From positions 1-64,000 of the forward strand of contig JAFQMD010000008.1 in assembly GCA_017396365.1 (NCBI GenBank): a stretch of 64,000 nucleotides of DNA, written 5' to 3'. Source of the stretch: Clostridia bacterium. GTDB taxonomy: Bacteria; Bacillota; Clostridia; Christensenellales; Borkfalkiaceae. Under the pieces are notes generated by a model, which worked only from the letters and a program-made list of their open reading frames with translations, ran no database searches and was not told where the DNA came from. The translations under genes and the position numbers were made by a program. Numbering within the stretch: the first letter of the stretch is position 1; the number at the start of each line of letters is the position of its first letter. Of this stretch, positions 17,348 to 25,970 are shown piece by piece.

Positions 17348-18137
17348 ATTTTATTTCTTCTACAAAACCAAAGTGATGCAGGGCCTCGTAAATGCCGTCT
17401 TCTTCTAAGGTTGTTATAAATTGCGCCTTTTGTTTAAGAGCGTCGGGGCTATGCCCTATGGCAACGTTATTTCCTCCCAACAAAAACGCCGAAAGGTCGT
17501 TTAAACTGTCTCCAAAAAAGTAACAGTTCTCTATTTTTAGCCCAAGTTTTTGTATGAGCAACTTGCAAAGAACGTCTTTTCCCGTACCTTTTTGGGTAAC
17601 TTCGTAATAATTGCTAAACTCAATTACGTCAAATTCGTCGCTTAATTTTTCAATCGCCTCTTTTGGCGCGGGCAAATATTGCCTTTTTTCCCTTTCCTTT
17701 TTTATAATGCAAAATTTGCTTATAGGATAGGTTTTTACGTCGAGCAAAACTGAAATATCGTCTAATTCTTCGCCGTTGAAAACAGGTAAAATTCCACGCC
17801 TTTTATATACGCCGACAACCCCTTCGTAAAGGTTATCAAGGTCAAAATCTCTCTCGATTTTTAAAACTTTTTGCATTTGCTCTTTAGAAAAATCCTTTCT
17901 AAAAACTACTTCGCCAAAAATTTCCGCGTTGCACCCTCCGCATAAAAAAGCGTCGAAAGGAACAGGTTTTAACCTTTCGGCAGGATTGTTGCCTTTACTT
18001 CTACCCGAATTATAAACGAGCAAATGCCCTTGCTCTTTAAGTTTTAAAATGGCTTTTAAGGTCTTTTCTCCGTATTTGCCGAACCATAAAGTTCCGTCAA
18101 AATCAAAAAAGAAAGCCTTTTTTTGATTGTTTTCCAT
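17346..18137 (-). CDS. Cof-type HAD-superfamily phosphatase
   Basis: 263 residues. Motif I is FFDFDGTLW (residues 9-17), motif II is VYNSGRS, and the metal-binding motif is FFGDSLNDLSAF, all typical of Cof-like phosphatases of sugar or cofactor phosphates. No ribosome binding site precedes the ATG. The promoter's -10 element ends only six bases upstream of the ATG, so the mRNA may be leaderless. A downstream start would remove motif I, so this start is needed. Confidence 0.87.
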   Translation of the reverse strand: MENNQKKAFFFDFDGTLWFGKYGEKTLKAILKLKEQGHLLVYNSGRSKGNNPAERLKPVPFDAFLCGGCNAEIFGEVVFRKDFSKEQMQKVLKIERDFDLDNLYEGVVGVYKRRGILPVFNGEELDDISVLLDVKTYPISKFCIIKKEREKRQYLPAPKEAIEKLSDEFDVIEFSNYYEVTQKGTGKDVLCKLLIQKLGLKIENCYFFGDSLNDLSAFLLGGNNVAIGHSPDALKQKAQFITTLEEDGIYEALHHFGFVEEIK

Positions 18138-18143
18138 AAAAAG

Positions 18144-18172
18144 ATTTTACATTTTTTTGCTATAAATGTCAA
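18144..18172 (-). promoter_or_regulatory. Promoter of the HAD phosphatase gene, directly abutting the ATG
   Basis: Minus strand TTGACA (18167-18172), 17-base spacer, TAAAAT (18144-18149). Transcription would start within a base or two of the A of the start codon at 18137. Confidence 0.7.
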
Positions 18173-18267
18173 TATTTTAGCCGATTTTTTAAGTTTTTGA
18201 GTATATCCTATTAGTTTTTTGTTAATAATTTAATTAAACTTTTTACAAAATTTTCACATAAAAGGTA

Positions 18268-18296
18268 TTGACAAACGGCAAACGCTGTGTTACAAT
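18268..18296 (+). promoter_or_regulatory. Promoter of the Hsp20 gene
   Basis: TTGACA (18268-18273), 17-base spacer, TACAAT (18291-18296). The start point would fall inside the CIRCE operator. Confidence 0.85.
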
Positions 18297-18297
18297 A

Positions 18298-18324
18298 TTA
18301 GCAGTCGAGGGGTTAGAGTGCTAA
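18298..18324 (+). promoter_or_regulatory. CIRCE operator (HrcA binding site)
   Basis: TTAGCAGTC (18298-18306), 9-base spacer, GAGTGCTAA (18316-18324). This matches the CIRCE consensus TTAGCACTC-N9-GAGTGCTAA with one mismatch. A further GAGTGCTAA half-site lies at about 18339-18347. In Firmicutes CIRCE is bound by HrcA to repress heat-shock genes; hrcA is not in this window. Confidence 0.9.
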
Positions 18325-18392
18325 CACTTGACAATAAAGAGTGCTAAATTAAATTATTAACTTTGCCTAGGCAAAGTAACGGAGGTAAATTT

Positions 18393-18809
18393 ATGAGTAA
18401 TTTTTTAGTAAGAAGAAACGGTGGTTCGGCTTTTGATCTTTTAGACGACGCGTTTGACAGTTTTTTCAGACCTGTGTTTTTTGAAGAAAAACACCTTGCT
18501 ATGAGAACGGATATTAAAGAGACTGAAAAGTCTTACGTTTTAGAAATCGAAATGGCAGGTTACGACAAAAAAGATATTTCTCTTTCGCTTGAAAAAGGAT
18601 ATCTTACCGTTTCGGCAAAGAAAGAAGTTTCAGAACAAACCGACAACTATTTAAGAAGAGAAAGAAGTACGGGTGTTTCGCGCACCTACTTCGTTGGCGA
18701 CGTAAACAAAGACTTAATCAAAGCAAAGTATGAAAACGGCGTTTTAGAAATCGACCTTCCTAAAAAAGAAAAAGAAATTCCAACAGCCCATACTATAAAC
18801 GTCGAATAA
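18393..18809 (+). CDS. Small heat-shock protein, Hsp20/alpha-crystallin family
   Basis: 138 residues. The alpha-crystallin domain occupies about residues 35-128, with MRTDIKETEKSYVLEIEMAGYDKKDI at its start (shown in part: VLEIEMAGY) and the conserved GVLEIDLPK near the end. It acts as an ATP-independent holdase for unfolding proteins. The ATG at 18393 has GGAGG nine bases upstream; an open frame from 18363 includes the ribosome binding site and is rejected. CIRCE control is predicted. A terminator follows. Confidence 0.92.
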   Translation: MSNFLVRRNGGSAFDLLDDAFDSFFRPVFFEEKHLAMRTDIKETEKSYVLEIEMAGYDKKDISLSLEKGYLTVSAKKEVSEQTDNYLRRERSTGVSRTYFVGDVNKDLIKAKYENGVLEIDLPKKEKEIPTAHTINVE

Positions 18810-18860
18810 TTTGCGTTGATAAATCATCTATTTTTCATATAAATTTCCTATAATTTTTTA

Positions 18861-18889
18861 AAGAGCCGACTTTTTAGTCGGCTCTTTTT
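18861..18889 (+). terminator. Terminator after the Hsp20 gene
   Basis: AAGAGCCGACT (18861-18871), TTTT loop, AGTCGGCTCTT (18876-18886), then T residues. Confidence 0.88.
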
Positions 18890-18939
18890 CTGTCCTAAAT
18901 TTTTGCTTTTTAACATAAACTATTCAAAAGGAAAAATTT

Positions 18940-19779
18940 ATGGAATTTATAAAAATGCACGCGTCGGGCAACGATTACGTTTATCTCGACTATGAAAAGG
19001 TAAAAAATTACGACCTTTCGCTTTTGTCTAAACTTATAAGCAACCGCCATTTCGGCGTCGGCTCGGACGGACTTATCGCAATTCAAAAATTAGACGATAA
19101 CACCGCCAAAATGATTATGTATAACGCCGATGGAAGTAGGGGCGCAACTTGCGGAAACGGCGTTAGATGTTCGGCTTACTTTGCTAAAAAGTATTTAAAT
19201 TTAACTTCAAACCAAATAGTAATGAAAACCGACGTGAACGAAACGTTAGTTACGCTTTTTGAAAAAAACGGCTCTTTTTACGCAAAAGCCGATATGGGAG
19301 AAATAAAAAGAGTCAACTCTTGCGAAAAAGTCGCAAAAAAACTACAAGAAGTAGGGCTATACGTCGATTATCGGCAAGTTTTTGAAATGAACGCAGGTAA
19401 TCGTCATCTCGTTTTTTTCTATCCTAACCACTCTCTTTTTTCCCTTTTTAAAGGGGTTGAAAAGAGCCGTCTTTTTTTAGACGGCATAAATATCGAGCGT
19501 ATTTATAAGATTGAACAAACAAAATCTTCTCTGACAATTTACGCTGAAATTTACGAAAGGGGGAGCGGAAAAACTCTCTCTTGCGGAAGTGGAGCGTGCG
19601 CAATTTTTCAAGCGTTTTTAAATTTTAATTCGTCTAATATTCGCTCGGCAAATATCGTTACCGAAGGCGGTTTGTTGACGGTGGAAACTGACGGAGAAAA
19701 AACCTTCTTACAAAGCAAAATTATCGAAGTTTTTAAAGGCGATTTAAACGAAAATTTAATATCGGAGGCTAAGAGATGA
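18940..19779 (+). CDS. dapF: Diaminopimelate epimerase
   Basis: 279 residues, the usual length. It interconverts LL- and meso-diaminopimelate for lysine and peptidoglycan synthesis. The two catalytic Cys are visible: Cys71 in TCGNGVRC and Cys215 in SCGSGACA. The N-terminal KMHASGNDYV motif is also conserved. AAAAGGA precedes the ATG. It overlaps dapL by four bases (ATGA), so the two are translationally coupled. Confidence 0.95.
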   Translation: MEFIKMHASGNDYVYLDYEKVKNYDLSLLSKLISNRHFGVGSDGLIAIQKLDDNTAKMIMYNADGSRGATCGNGVRCSAYFAKKYLNLTSNQIVMKTDVNETLVTLFEKNGSFYAKADMGEIKRVNSCEKVAKKLQEVGLYVDYRQVFEMNAGNRHLVFFYPNHSLFSLFKGVEKSRLFLDGINIERIYKIEQTKSSLTIYAEIYERGSGKTLSCGSGACAIFQAFLNFNSSNIRSANIVTEGGLLTVETDGEKTFLQSKIIEVFKGDLNENLISEAKR

Positions 19780-20930
19780 AAATCAATGAAAATTTTTCAA
19801 AACTCGAACAAAATTATATTTTTAACGACTTAAAAATTCAAGTTGAAAGACAAAAGGAGCGTGGCGAAGAAATTATCGACCTTGGAATTGGCGACGTAAA
19901 ACTTCCGATATTTCCGCTAATTACTTCTGCTATGAAAAAGGCGTGCGACGACCTTTCCGACAAAAAATCGTTTTTAGGCTATCCGCCCGCGCAGGGCTAC
20001 CCCTTTTTACGCGAAAAAATTGCGCAAAATTACCTATTAGAAGGGGCGAACTTAAACTCGGACGAAATTTTTATAACCGACGGAGCGAAAGGGCAACTCG
20101 GCAACGTTTTAGAACTTTTCGGAAACGGCGCTAAAGTTTTGTTTTTATCACCTTGCTACCCTGCCGGCGCAGAGGCGAATTTGCTCTACGGCAACGACGT
20201 TACCTTTCTTTCGGGAAACCAAGAAAACTCTTTTATTCCGTATCCGCCGTACGCAAAAAATTACGACCTTATATATATTTGTTCGCCAAATAATCCTACG
20301 GGCTCGGCGTTTGACCACGAAAATTTGAAAGAGTGGATAATCTACGCGCAAAATACGGGCGCGATTATTATTTACGACGGCGCTTACTCTGCGTTTTTAC
20401 CCGACGGATACCCCAAAAGCATATACGCTATTAGTGGCGCTAAAAACTGCGCGATTGAAATTCGTTCGTTTTCAAAATCGCTTGGTTTTACGGGGATAAG
20501 ATGCGGATTTACGGTTGTTCCAAACCAACTTAAAAATTACAATCAACTTTGGAAAAGGCGTATAGGGTGTAGATTTAACGGGGTTAGTTACGTTACGCAA
20601 AAGGGCGCGGAGGCAATTTTTTGCGCGAAAGGAAAAGAAGAAGTTAAAAAAAGAATAAATTTTTATAAAACCAACGCCGAAATTTTAAAAATCGCTTTAA
20701 AAAACAAAAATTTGTGGTATAATAATACAGTGTCGTCGCCCTACGTTTTTGCAAAAACGCCAAAGGGTACAACAAGCCGTGAATTTTGCAAGCAAATGCT
20801 TGAAAAAATAAGCGTCGTTGCAACCCCCGGTAGCGGTTTTTTGCAAGGCGGAGAAGGATATTTTAGGCTTTCTGCTTTTGATACGAGAGAAAATATTTTA
20901 AAGGCGTCGGACAGAATTTTGACTTTATAA
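19776..20930 (+). CDS. dapL: LL-diaminopimelate aminotransferase
   Basis: 384 residues, fold-type I PLP aminotransferase. SPNNPTG (170-176) and SFSKSLGFTGIRCGF with PLP-Lys234 are present. The N-terminal DLGIGDVKLPIFP and LGYPPAQGYPFLRE are typical of DapL, which makes LL-DAP directly from tetrahydrodipicolinate, bypassing succinylase or acetylase steps. Adjacency to dapF supports DapL over other aminotransferases. GGAGG lies just before the ATG. malQ follows 12 bases later. Confidence 0.93.
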   Translation: MKINENFSKLEQNYIFNDLKIQVERQKERGEEIIDLGIGDVKLPIFPLITSAMKKACDDLSDKKSFLGYPPAQGYPFLREKIAQNYLLEGANLNSDEIFITDGAKGQLGNVLELFGNGAKVLFLSPCYPAGAEANLLYGNDVTFLSGNQENSFIPYPPYAKNYDLIYICSPNNPTGSAFDHENLKEWIIYAQNTGAIIIYDGAYSAFLPDGYPKSIYAISGAKNCAIEIRSFSKSLGFTGIRCGFTVVPNQLKNYNQLWKRRIGCRFNGVSYVTQKGAEAIFCAKGKEEVKKRINFYKTNAEILKIALKNKNLWYNNTVSSPYVFAKTPKGTTSREFCKQMLEKISVVATPGSGFLQGGEGYFRLSAFDTRENILKASDRILTL

Positions 20931-20942
20931 CTTGGAGCGCAT

Positions 20943-22406
20943 ATGAAAAAATCAAGCGGAATACTAATGCCCGTGTTTGCCCTACCCGGTAAATACGGTA
21001 TAGGAACTTTTGGCAAAGAATCGTACGACTTTATAGATTTTTTGGCGCAATCGGGACAAAGAGTTTGGCAAATGCTACCCCTTTCGCAAACGGTTTACGG
21101 CGACAGCCCTTATCAAACGACTGCCGACTGCTCTTTTAACCCCTATTTTTGCGATTTGGACGAACTGTTTTCTCTCGGTCTTTTAACTAAAAAAGAATTG
21201 AAAAACGCAAGTTCAAAAGTTTCTAAAATTGATTACGGAAAACTTTATTTTGAGCGTACGGCTCTGCTTAAAAAGGCTTTTTCAAGATTTGATTATTCGG
21301 ACGAATTTTTAACTTTCGTCAATTCGAAAAAATATCGCGATTACGCTATTTTTATGACGGCAAAAGACCGTTTCGGCTCTCTTTCCGACTTCCCCGCTTG
21401 GTTAAAAACCCTAAATAAACGACTTATAGACAAGTTTATTGATGAAAACAGTCAAGATTTTTTGTTTTATAACTTTACGCAGTTTATTTTAGAAAGACAA
21501 TTCTTTCGCCTTAAAAAATACGCAAACGATAAGGGAATAAAACTGTTTGGCGACCTACCGCTTTACGTTGCGTTAGACAGCGCTGACGTTTGGAAAAACA
21601 AATCGCAGTTTTTGCTTGACGACGATTATAAGCCAAGCCTTGTAGCAGGCGTTCCGCCCGATTATTTTTCTCAAGACGGTCAACTTTGGGGAAACCCCAT
21701 TTACGACTACGACCAAATGAAAAAAGACGGGTTTAAATGGTGGAAAAACCGTCTTAAAAGAAGTTTAGAAAGATACGATATATTAAGAATTGACCATTTT
21801 AGAGGGCTTGACAGATTTTGGGCTATACCCTTTGGCGAAAGCGCAAAATCGGGCGAGTGGACTAAGGCGTACGGTGAAGAAATTTTACTTTCGGTAAATA
21901 AAAAACGCCTTGTCGCAGAGGACCTTGGCGTAATTGACGACGGCGTTATAAACCTTTTAAAAAACACGGGGCTTCCCGGTATGAAAGTGTTGCTATTTGC
22001 CTTTGACGGCAATCCCGACAACCCGTATTTACCTAAAAATATTCCGTCGCAAAGCGTTGCGTACGTTGGCACGCACGACAACGACACGGCAAGGGGATTT
22101 GTAAACGGATTAAACGACGAGCAGTTTGCAAGTTTTAAAAACAGCGTAAATAGCGTTTTGCCCGTCGGCGTTAAAAAGGTAAGGGGTAGGAAATGCGTTG
22201 CTCCAGCCTTGATAGAAACGGCTTTATCCACAAGCGCAAATTTAGTTATTTTGTCTTTTGCCGACCTGCTTAATTTAGATAACGAGTATAGAATAAACAC
22301 TCCGTCAACGGTCGGGAATTGGACGGTTAGATTTAAGCAAAATCATTTCCCAAACGACCTTTGCAAAAGTCTTAAATCCCTTGCTAAAAAATACGGTAGA
22401 ATTTAA
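20943..22406 (+). CDS. malQ: 4-alpha-glucanotransferase (amylomaltase)
   Basis: 487 residues, GH77. It transfers alpha-1,4-glucan segments in maltodextrin or glycogen metabolism. Catalytic motifs: LRIDHFRGLDRFW (Asp nucleophile), VAEDLG (acid/base Glu) and VGTHDND (transition-state Asp). The N-terminal GDSPYQTTADCSFNPYF is a family hallmark. TTGGAG precedes the ATG. It is last in the dapF-dapL-malQ unit and is followed by a strong terminator; no other glycogen genes are in the window. Confidence 0.94.
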   Translation: MKKSSGILMPVFALPGKYGIGTFGKESYDFIDFLAQSGQRVWQMLPLSQTVYGDSPYQTTADCSFNPYFCDLDELFSLGLLTKKELKNASSKVSKIDYGKLYFERTALLKKAFSRFDYSDEFLTFVNSKKYRDYAIFMTAKDRFGSLSDFPAWLKTLNKRLIDKFIDENSQDFLFYNFTQFILERQFFRLKKYANDKGIKLFGDLPLYVALDSADVWKNKSQFLLDDDYKPSLVAGVPPDYFSQDGQLWGNPIYDYDQMKKDGFKWWKNRLKRSLERYDILRIDHFRGLDRFWAIPFGESAKSGEWTKAYGEEILLSVNKKRLVAEDLGVIDDGVINLLKNTGLPGMKVLLFAFDGNPDNPYLPKNIPSQSVAYVGTHDNDTARGFVNGLNDEQFASFKNSVNSVLPVGVKKVRGRKCVAPALIETALSTSANLVILSFADLLNLDNEYRINTPSTVGNWTVRFKQNHFPNDLCKSLKSLAKKYGRI

Positions 22407-22414
22407 TTAAACGC

Positions 22415-22447
22415 GCGCCCAGTTGCAAAAAGCAACTGGGCGCTTTT
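22415..22447 (+). terminator. Terminator after malQ
   Basis: GCGCCCAGTTGC (22415-22426), AAAAA loop, GCAACTGGGCGC (22432-22443), followed by TTTT. Confidence 0.88.
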
Positions 22448-22498
22448 CTGTTCTTAAAGTGTAAAAACCTATTAAATCGACTTATGCGGCGACTTTCA

Positions 22499-23530
22499 TT
22501 ATCTATCGTCGTCTTGAAGTTCCATGCCTGCCGACAATTCCTTTTGTTCTTCAACAAAATTTTTAGCCTGTTTCTTTTGTTTTACAGTAGGCGATTCCGC
22601 CGTCTTTTTCGCCTCGTTTAAAACGATTTGTGGGAAAGGTATATTTATATCGTTTTCGTCAAATAAAAGTTTAAATTCTCTATTTAAATCTCTTTGAACT
22701 TGAAATATATCTTCTTCTTTACATTTAGCAACGAAAAGCAAATCGACGCTCGAACTGTTAAGTTTGTCAACACCCTTATAAAACGGGCCTTCGATTATCG
22801 ACGGGATATTGCTCTTTATTTTATCAATATTATTTTTTATAACGAGTTCAACTCTCGTAAGCGACTCACCGTACTCAATACCTATCGTACACTTTGCAAG
22901 CGATATTTCTTGAGTTTGGTTTATAAGCGTAGTTATTTCGCTATTATTTATAATATTGATATTACCGCCTGCATCGACGACTTTAGTCGTGCGGATACCT
23001 ATTTCTTTTACAGTTCCACGCCAGTTGTTAATAACTACGATATCGCCAACTTGAAATTCACCTTCAAAAACTATAAACACGCCTGCTACTATGTCGGCTA
23101 CTAAACTCTGCGCGCCAAGACCTACGATAAGAGTTAATATTCCCGCGCTTGCAAGTAGCGTAGTTGCGTCTATTCCCCAAGCGTTTAAAATAAACATTAA
23201 AGCGGCGATTGCAAGGGCCCATTTTAAAAAACTTGCGCAAAGTCTTGCAATAGTTATTCCACGATTGCTCGACCTTAGCGTTAAATTTAACAAAATAGAA
23301 ACGACTAAATAAACGGCTATCGAGATAACTGCTATTTGCACCGAGCGAATAATCGCAGGCACTTTTTGATAAAGCATATTTAAAACGGCGTTATCTGAAA
23401 TAGGCTTGTTAAAAATAGAACTTTCGCCAAATATTTGCGAGTCAAACACTATGGCAACGACTGCTCCTATAAGCCCTATCGCAAATAAAACCCATTTTAT
23501 TATCTTACTTTTTAAACTTCTCTTTTCCAT
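22499..23530 (-). CDS. MscS-family mechanosensitive ion channel
   Basis: 343 residues. Hydrophobic helices are at about 10-30, 60-85, 95-115 and 120-140; the pore-lining helix runs through GLGAQSLVADIVAGVF. The beta domain follows with FQVGDIVVINNWRGTVKEIG, a hallmark of MscS. The C-terminal 60 residues are Lys/Glu-rich and probably disordered. It releases solutes on hypo-osmotic shock. GGAGA precedes the ATG. It lies 24 bases after the surface-protein gene at 23555-24829, so the two are likely co-transcribed. Confidence 0.92.
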   Translation of the reverse strand: MEKRSLKSKIIKWVLFAIGLIGAVVAIVFDSQIFGESSIFNKPISDNAVLNMLYQKVPAIIRSVQIAVISIAVYLVVSILLNLTLRSSNRGITIARLCASFLKWALAIAALMFILNAWGIDATTLLASAGILTLIVGLGAQSLVADIVAGVFIVFEGEFQVGDIVVINNWRGTVKEIGIRTTKVVDAGGNINIINNSEITTLINQTQEISLAKCTIGIEYGESLTRVELVIKNNIDKIKSNIPSIIEGPFYKGVDKLNSSSVDLLFVAKCKEEDIFQVQRDLNREFKLLFDENDINIPFPQIVLNEAKKTAESPTVKQKKQAKNFVEEQKELSAGMELQDDDR

Positions 23531-23554
23531 ATTTTCTCCTTAGTTTTTAACGTT

Positions 23555-24829
23555 TTAAACCTTTATCTCTACGTATTCTTGAGAGTAAAGTATACATTCT
23601 TGTCCTCTTTCGTCGTAATAACTTATACCAATCGTGGCAAGTCCGTCTAAATATTGATCGGTAGGTATAACTATTTCGACCTGTTGTCCCGTTGTTTGAA
23701 CATATCCAAACAAAGTGTCGTCAACGAAATCTACGTCGTAAACCCACACGGCGAGAAGATAAGTTTCGCCAACATCGTTTACCGAAGTGTTCCAAATTCC
23801 GTTTTCATCTATAAAATTTACGGTTACTTTAAGCGTTGATCCGTCTTGAGACGGCGTTACGGTTACGTTTTCGATAGCAGTTCTCTTTTCGTAAAGTTCA
23901 ACTTCGCTTTGATAAAGAATTACCGTTTCAAAAATGTCGCTCGTATCCGTTGACGAGCCTGCGCCTTGCTTTTTCTTCATTCCCACGACTTCAACGTAGC
24001 CGTTACTCGTATGGAAGATATCTTTGACGTTTATTTCAACTTGCTGTCCTACCCTGTTTTCGACAATCTCTCCGCTTTCCTCGTTTTTGTAATAAATTCG
24101 CTCCTCAAAATTAAACGATCCGCTTACAACGTCATTTTCGTATAGTCTTACGTAAATTCGACTGTAAATTGCAAGTAAACTCTCCTTGACATTGGCTATA
24201 TAAACAAACTGTCCGTCCGCGCTTTTTGCTGGAATATAGTCAAATTCAACTTTGGGTTTTGACGAAGTATCTTTGTCGGGCTCTTGCTCTATATCGGGCT
24301 TTGGATTTTCACCGTTAGTTTTTACCCGTCGTTTTTCCACCGTCTCTTTAAGCCCGTCGGCAAATTTTACGCTTAAGGTGTATTCCATATTCGGCGCAAG
24401 ATTTGTAAATTCACCCTGATTTTCGCCCGTTTTTAAACTCTCTTCCCTATGCGTAAAATCGTTTTCAAGCGTTACTATAAGTTCTGATTGAGTTTCTATA
24501 ACGTCTATTTGATAACTAATTTCCTGCGTTCCTGCCCAAATTTCCAAAACGTCGATTTCGGCTTTTCGCGGTGAAAGAATTCCGCTCCCCACGGTCGCCG
24601 TAACGGTTACGACGGTAGCGACTAAAATATTCGCAAGGGCAACCCCCTTGCCTTTTTTCGTCGCCGTTTTCTTTTTTCCCTTTTTCGTTTCTAAACTCGT
24701 CTCTTTGGGGGGCTCGTTATGCAAAGAAGAAAAGGACTCTTGCGCAGTTTGGTTTAATTCTTTAACCTGTTCGTTGTCTTTAAACGACGAAATTTCAGAA
24801 TAATTACCGTTATTATATTCGTTAAACAC
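23555..24829 (-). CDS. Single-pass membrane protein with an extracellular beta-rich domain
   Basis: 424 residues. The first 60 are polar and then Lys-rich (KKGKKKTATKKGKG), followed by one hydrophobic helix (VALANILVATVVTVTATVG), so the N-terminus is cytoplasmic and the rest extracellular. A fibronectin-III-like segment follows the helix (LAPNMEYTLSVKF), then a Pro/Asp/Lys linker and further beta-rich repeats. The GTG at 24829 is chosen because AAGGAGGA lies just upstream; a TTG eight codons earlier would place the Shine-Dalgarno inside the gene. Function unknown. Confidence 0.72.
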   Translation of the reverse strand: MFNEYNNGNYSEISSFKDNEQVKELNQTAQESFSSLHNEPPKETSLETKKGKKKTATKKGKGVALANILVATVVTVTATVGSGILSPRKAEIDVLEIWAGTQEISYQIDVIETQSELIVTLENDFTHREESLKTGENQGEFTNLAPNMEYTLSVKFADGLKETVEKRRVKTNGENPKPDIEQEPDKDTSSKPKVEFDYIPAKSADGQFVYIANVKESLLAIYSRIYVRLYENDVVSGSFNFEERIYYKNEESGEIVENRVGQQVEINVKDIFHTSNGYVEVVGMKKKQGAGSSTDTSDIFETVILYQSEVELYEKRTAIENVTVTPSQDGSTLKVTVNFIDENGIWNTSVNDVGETYLLAVWVYDVDFVDDTLFGYVQTTGQQVEIVIPTDQYLDGLATIGISYYDERGQECILYSQEYVEIKV

Positions 24830-24853
24830 ACAGTCCTCCTTCGTTTTTTTCAA

Positions 24854-24882
24854 ATTATATCATTACTTTTTTCTCTTTTCAA
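24854..24882 (-). promoter_or_regulatory. Promoter of the surface-protein / mscS operon
   Basis: Minus strand TTGAAA (24877-24882), 17-base spacer, TATAAT (24854-24859), 25 bases upstream of the GTG start. Confidence 0.72.
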
Positions 24883-25022
24883 TACTTATAGAAAAATTTT
24901 TTGTTTTTCTAAAAATTTTGTGCAATTTATTATAATTATTTCGCTTGAAAATATAAGGCAAAAACGCGCTTTGTATGAACGTATATAAAACTGTATAAAG
25001 TTTATGAAATTTTTGTAAAATA

Positions 25023-25114
25023 TGTGGAAAAACATACTCAAAATGTGGATAAGTCCCCCTTTTTGACAAAAGTTATCCACATTTATCCACAAAAACATTC
25101 GTTCGTGTGGGTAA
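25023..25114. other. DnaA-box cluster, candidate origin or DnaA-binding locus
   Basis: Three perfect TTATCCACA boxes: 25044-25052 (minus), 25073-25081 (plus), 25083-25091 (plus). Two one-mismatch boxes lie at 25023-25031 and 25106-25114 (both minus). The left side (24880-25020) is very A+T-rich and could unwind. Genes diverge on either side. Five boxes in 92 bp is much denser than at the dnaN-proximal candidate. It may be the origin, a DnaA-titration site, or a DnaA-controlled promoter region. Confidence 0.75.
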
Positions 25115-25174
25115 ATCGTTTTTCTTTTGAAATAATCGAAAGACTTTGTAAATACACTATAAAAGGGGTGTTTT

Positions 25175-25879
25175 ATGAAATTAAACTCGGTAGAAAAAAA
25201 GTGGTCTTATTTGTCCGTTTTCGCATGCGCTTTAACGGCTGTTTTACTTGGCGTTTGGGCGACTTTAAACGTAGCGGACGCAAATGCAAAAACTCACTAC
25301 GAGTCTTTCGTCGTAGTAATCGACGCAGGGCACGGCGGAATTGACGCAGGCGTTTTGGGTAAAACTTCAAAAGTCAAAGAAAGCGACCTAAATTTAGATA
25401 TAGCAAAAAAATTGAAAACTCATTTTGAAAAGGCTGGTATAAAAGTCGTAATGACAAGAACTTCTTACGGCGGTCTTTACGGAACGACTGCAAAGGGGTT
25501 TAAAAAACGGGATATGCAAAACCGAATAAAAATCATCAACGACGCGAACGCCGACGTTATGATTTCTCTACATTTAAACTTTTTTTCGTCTTCAAAAACA
25601 CGTGGGGCGACTGCGTTTTTCAACGCCGACGACAAAAACAGTAAGGCTCTTGCCGAGTCAATTCAGCGATTTTTTAATCTGTCAAGCGGGCAAACTCGTG
25701 ATTTGTCGGCGTTAAAAGGCGATTATTTTCTTTTAAACCAAGCAAATTGTCCTGCCGTCATTTGCGAGTGTGGGTTTTTATCAAACGAAGAAGAAGAAAA
25801 ACTGCTACTTACCGAAACTTATCGCCAAGAACTTTCCGAACTCATTTTCAAAGGCGCAACGGCGTTTTTGCTTTCTTAA
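25175..25879 (+). CDS. N-acetylmuramoyl-L-alanine amidase (Amidase_3, CwlD-like)
   Basis: 234 residues. A single N-terminal hydrophobic segment (about 12-36) is a signal or anchor. The Amidase_3 domain has zinc ligands His53 (DAGHGG), Glu69 and His133 (SLHLNF), and catalytic Glu198 (CECGFLSN). It cleaves the bond between muramic acid and the peptide. Size and single-domain layout fit CwlD, which makes muramic-lactam in spore cortex, but a vegetative role is equally possible. GGGG precedes the ATG. Confidence 0.9.
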   Translation: MKLNSVEKKWSYLSVFACALTAVLLGVWATLNVADANAKTHYESFVVVIDAGHGGIDAGVLGKTSKVKESDLNLDIAKKLKTHFEKAGIKVVMTRTSYGGLYGTTAKGFKKRDMQNRIKIINDANADVMISLHLNFFSSSKTRGATAFFNADDKNSKALAESIQRFFNLSSGQTRDLSALKGDYFLLNQANCPAVICECGFLSNEEEEKLLLTETYRQELSELIFKGATAFLLS

Positions 25880-25912
25880 AATTGACTTTTAGCCGTAAAT
25901 AAACGTAATCAC

Positions 25913-25941
25913 TTGAAAACCCCTTTGAAAAATGATACAAT
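25913..25941 (+). promoter_or_regulatory. Promoter of the helicase-exonuclease gene
   Basis: TTGAAA (25913-25918), 17-base spacer, TACAAT (25936-25941), 30 bases before the ATG at 25971. Confidence 0.7.
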
Positions 25942-25970
25942 ACAAGTATCAAAAAAAGGGGGTAGTAGTT

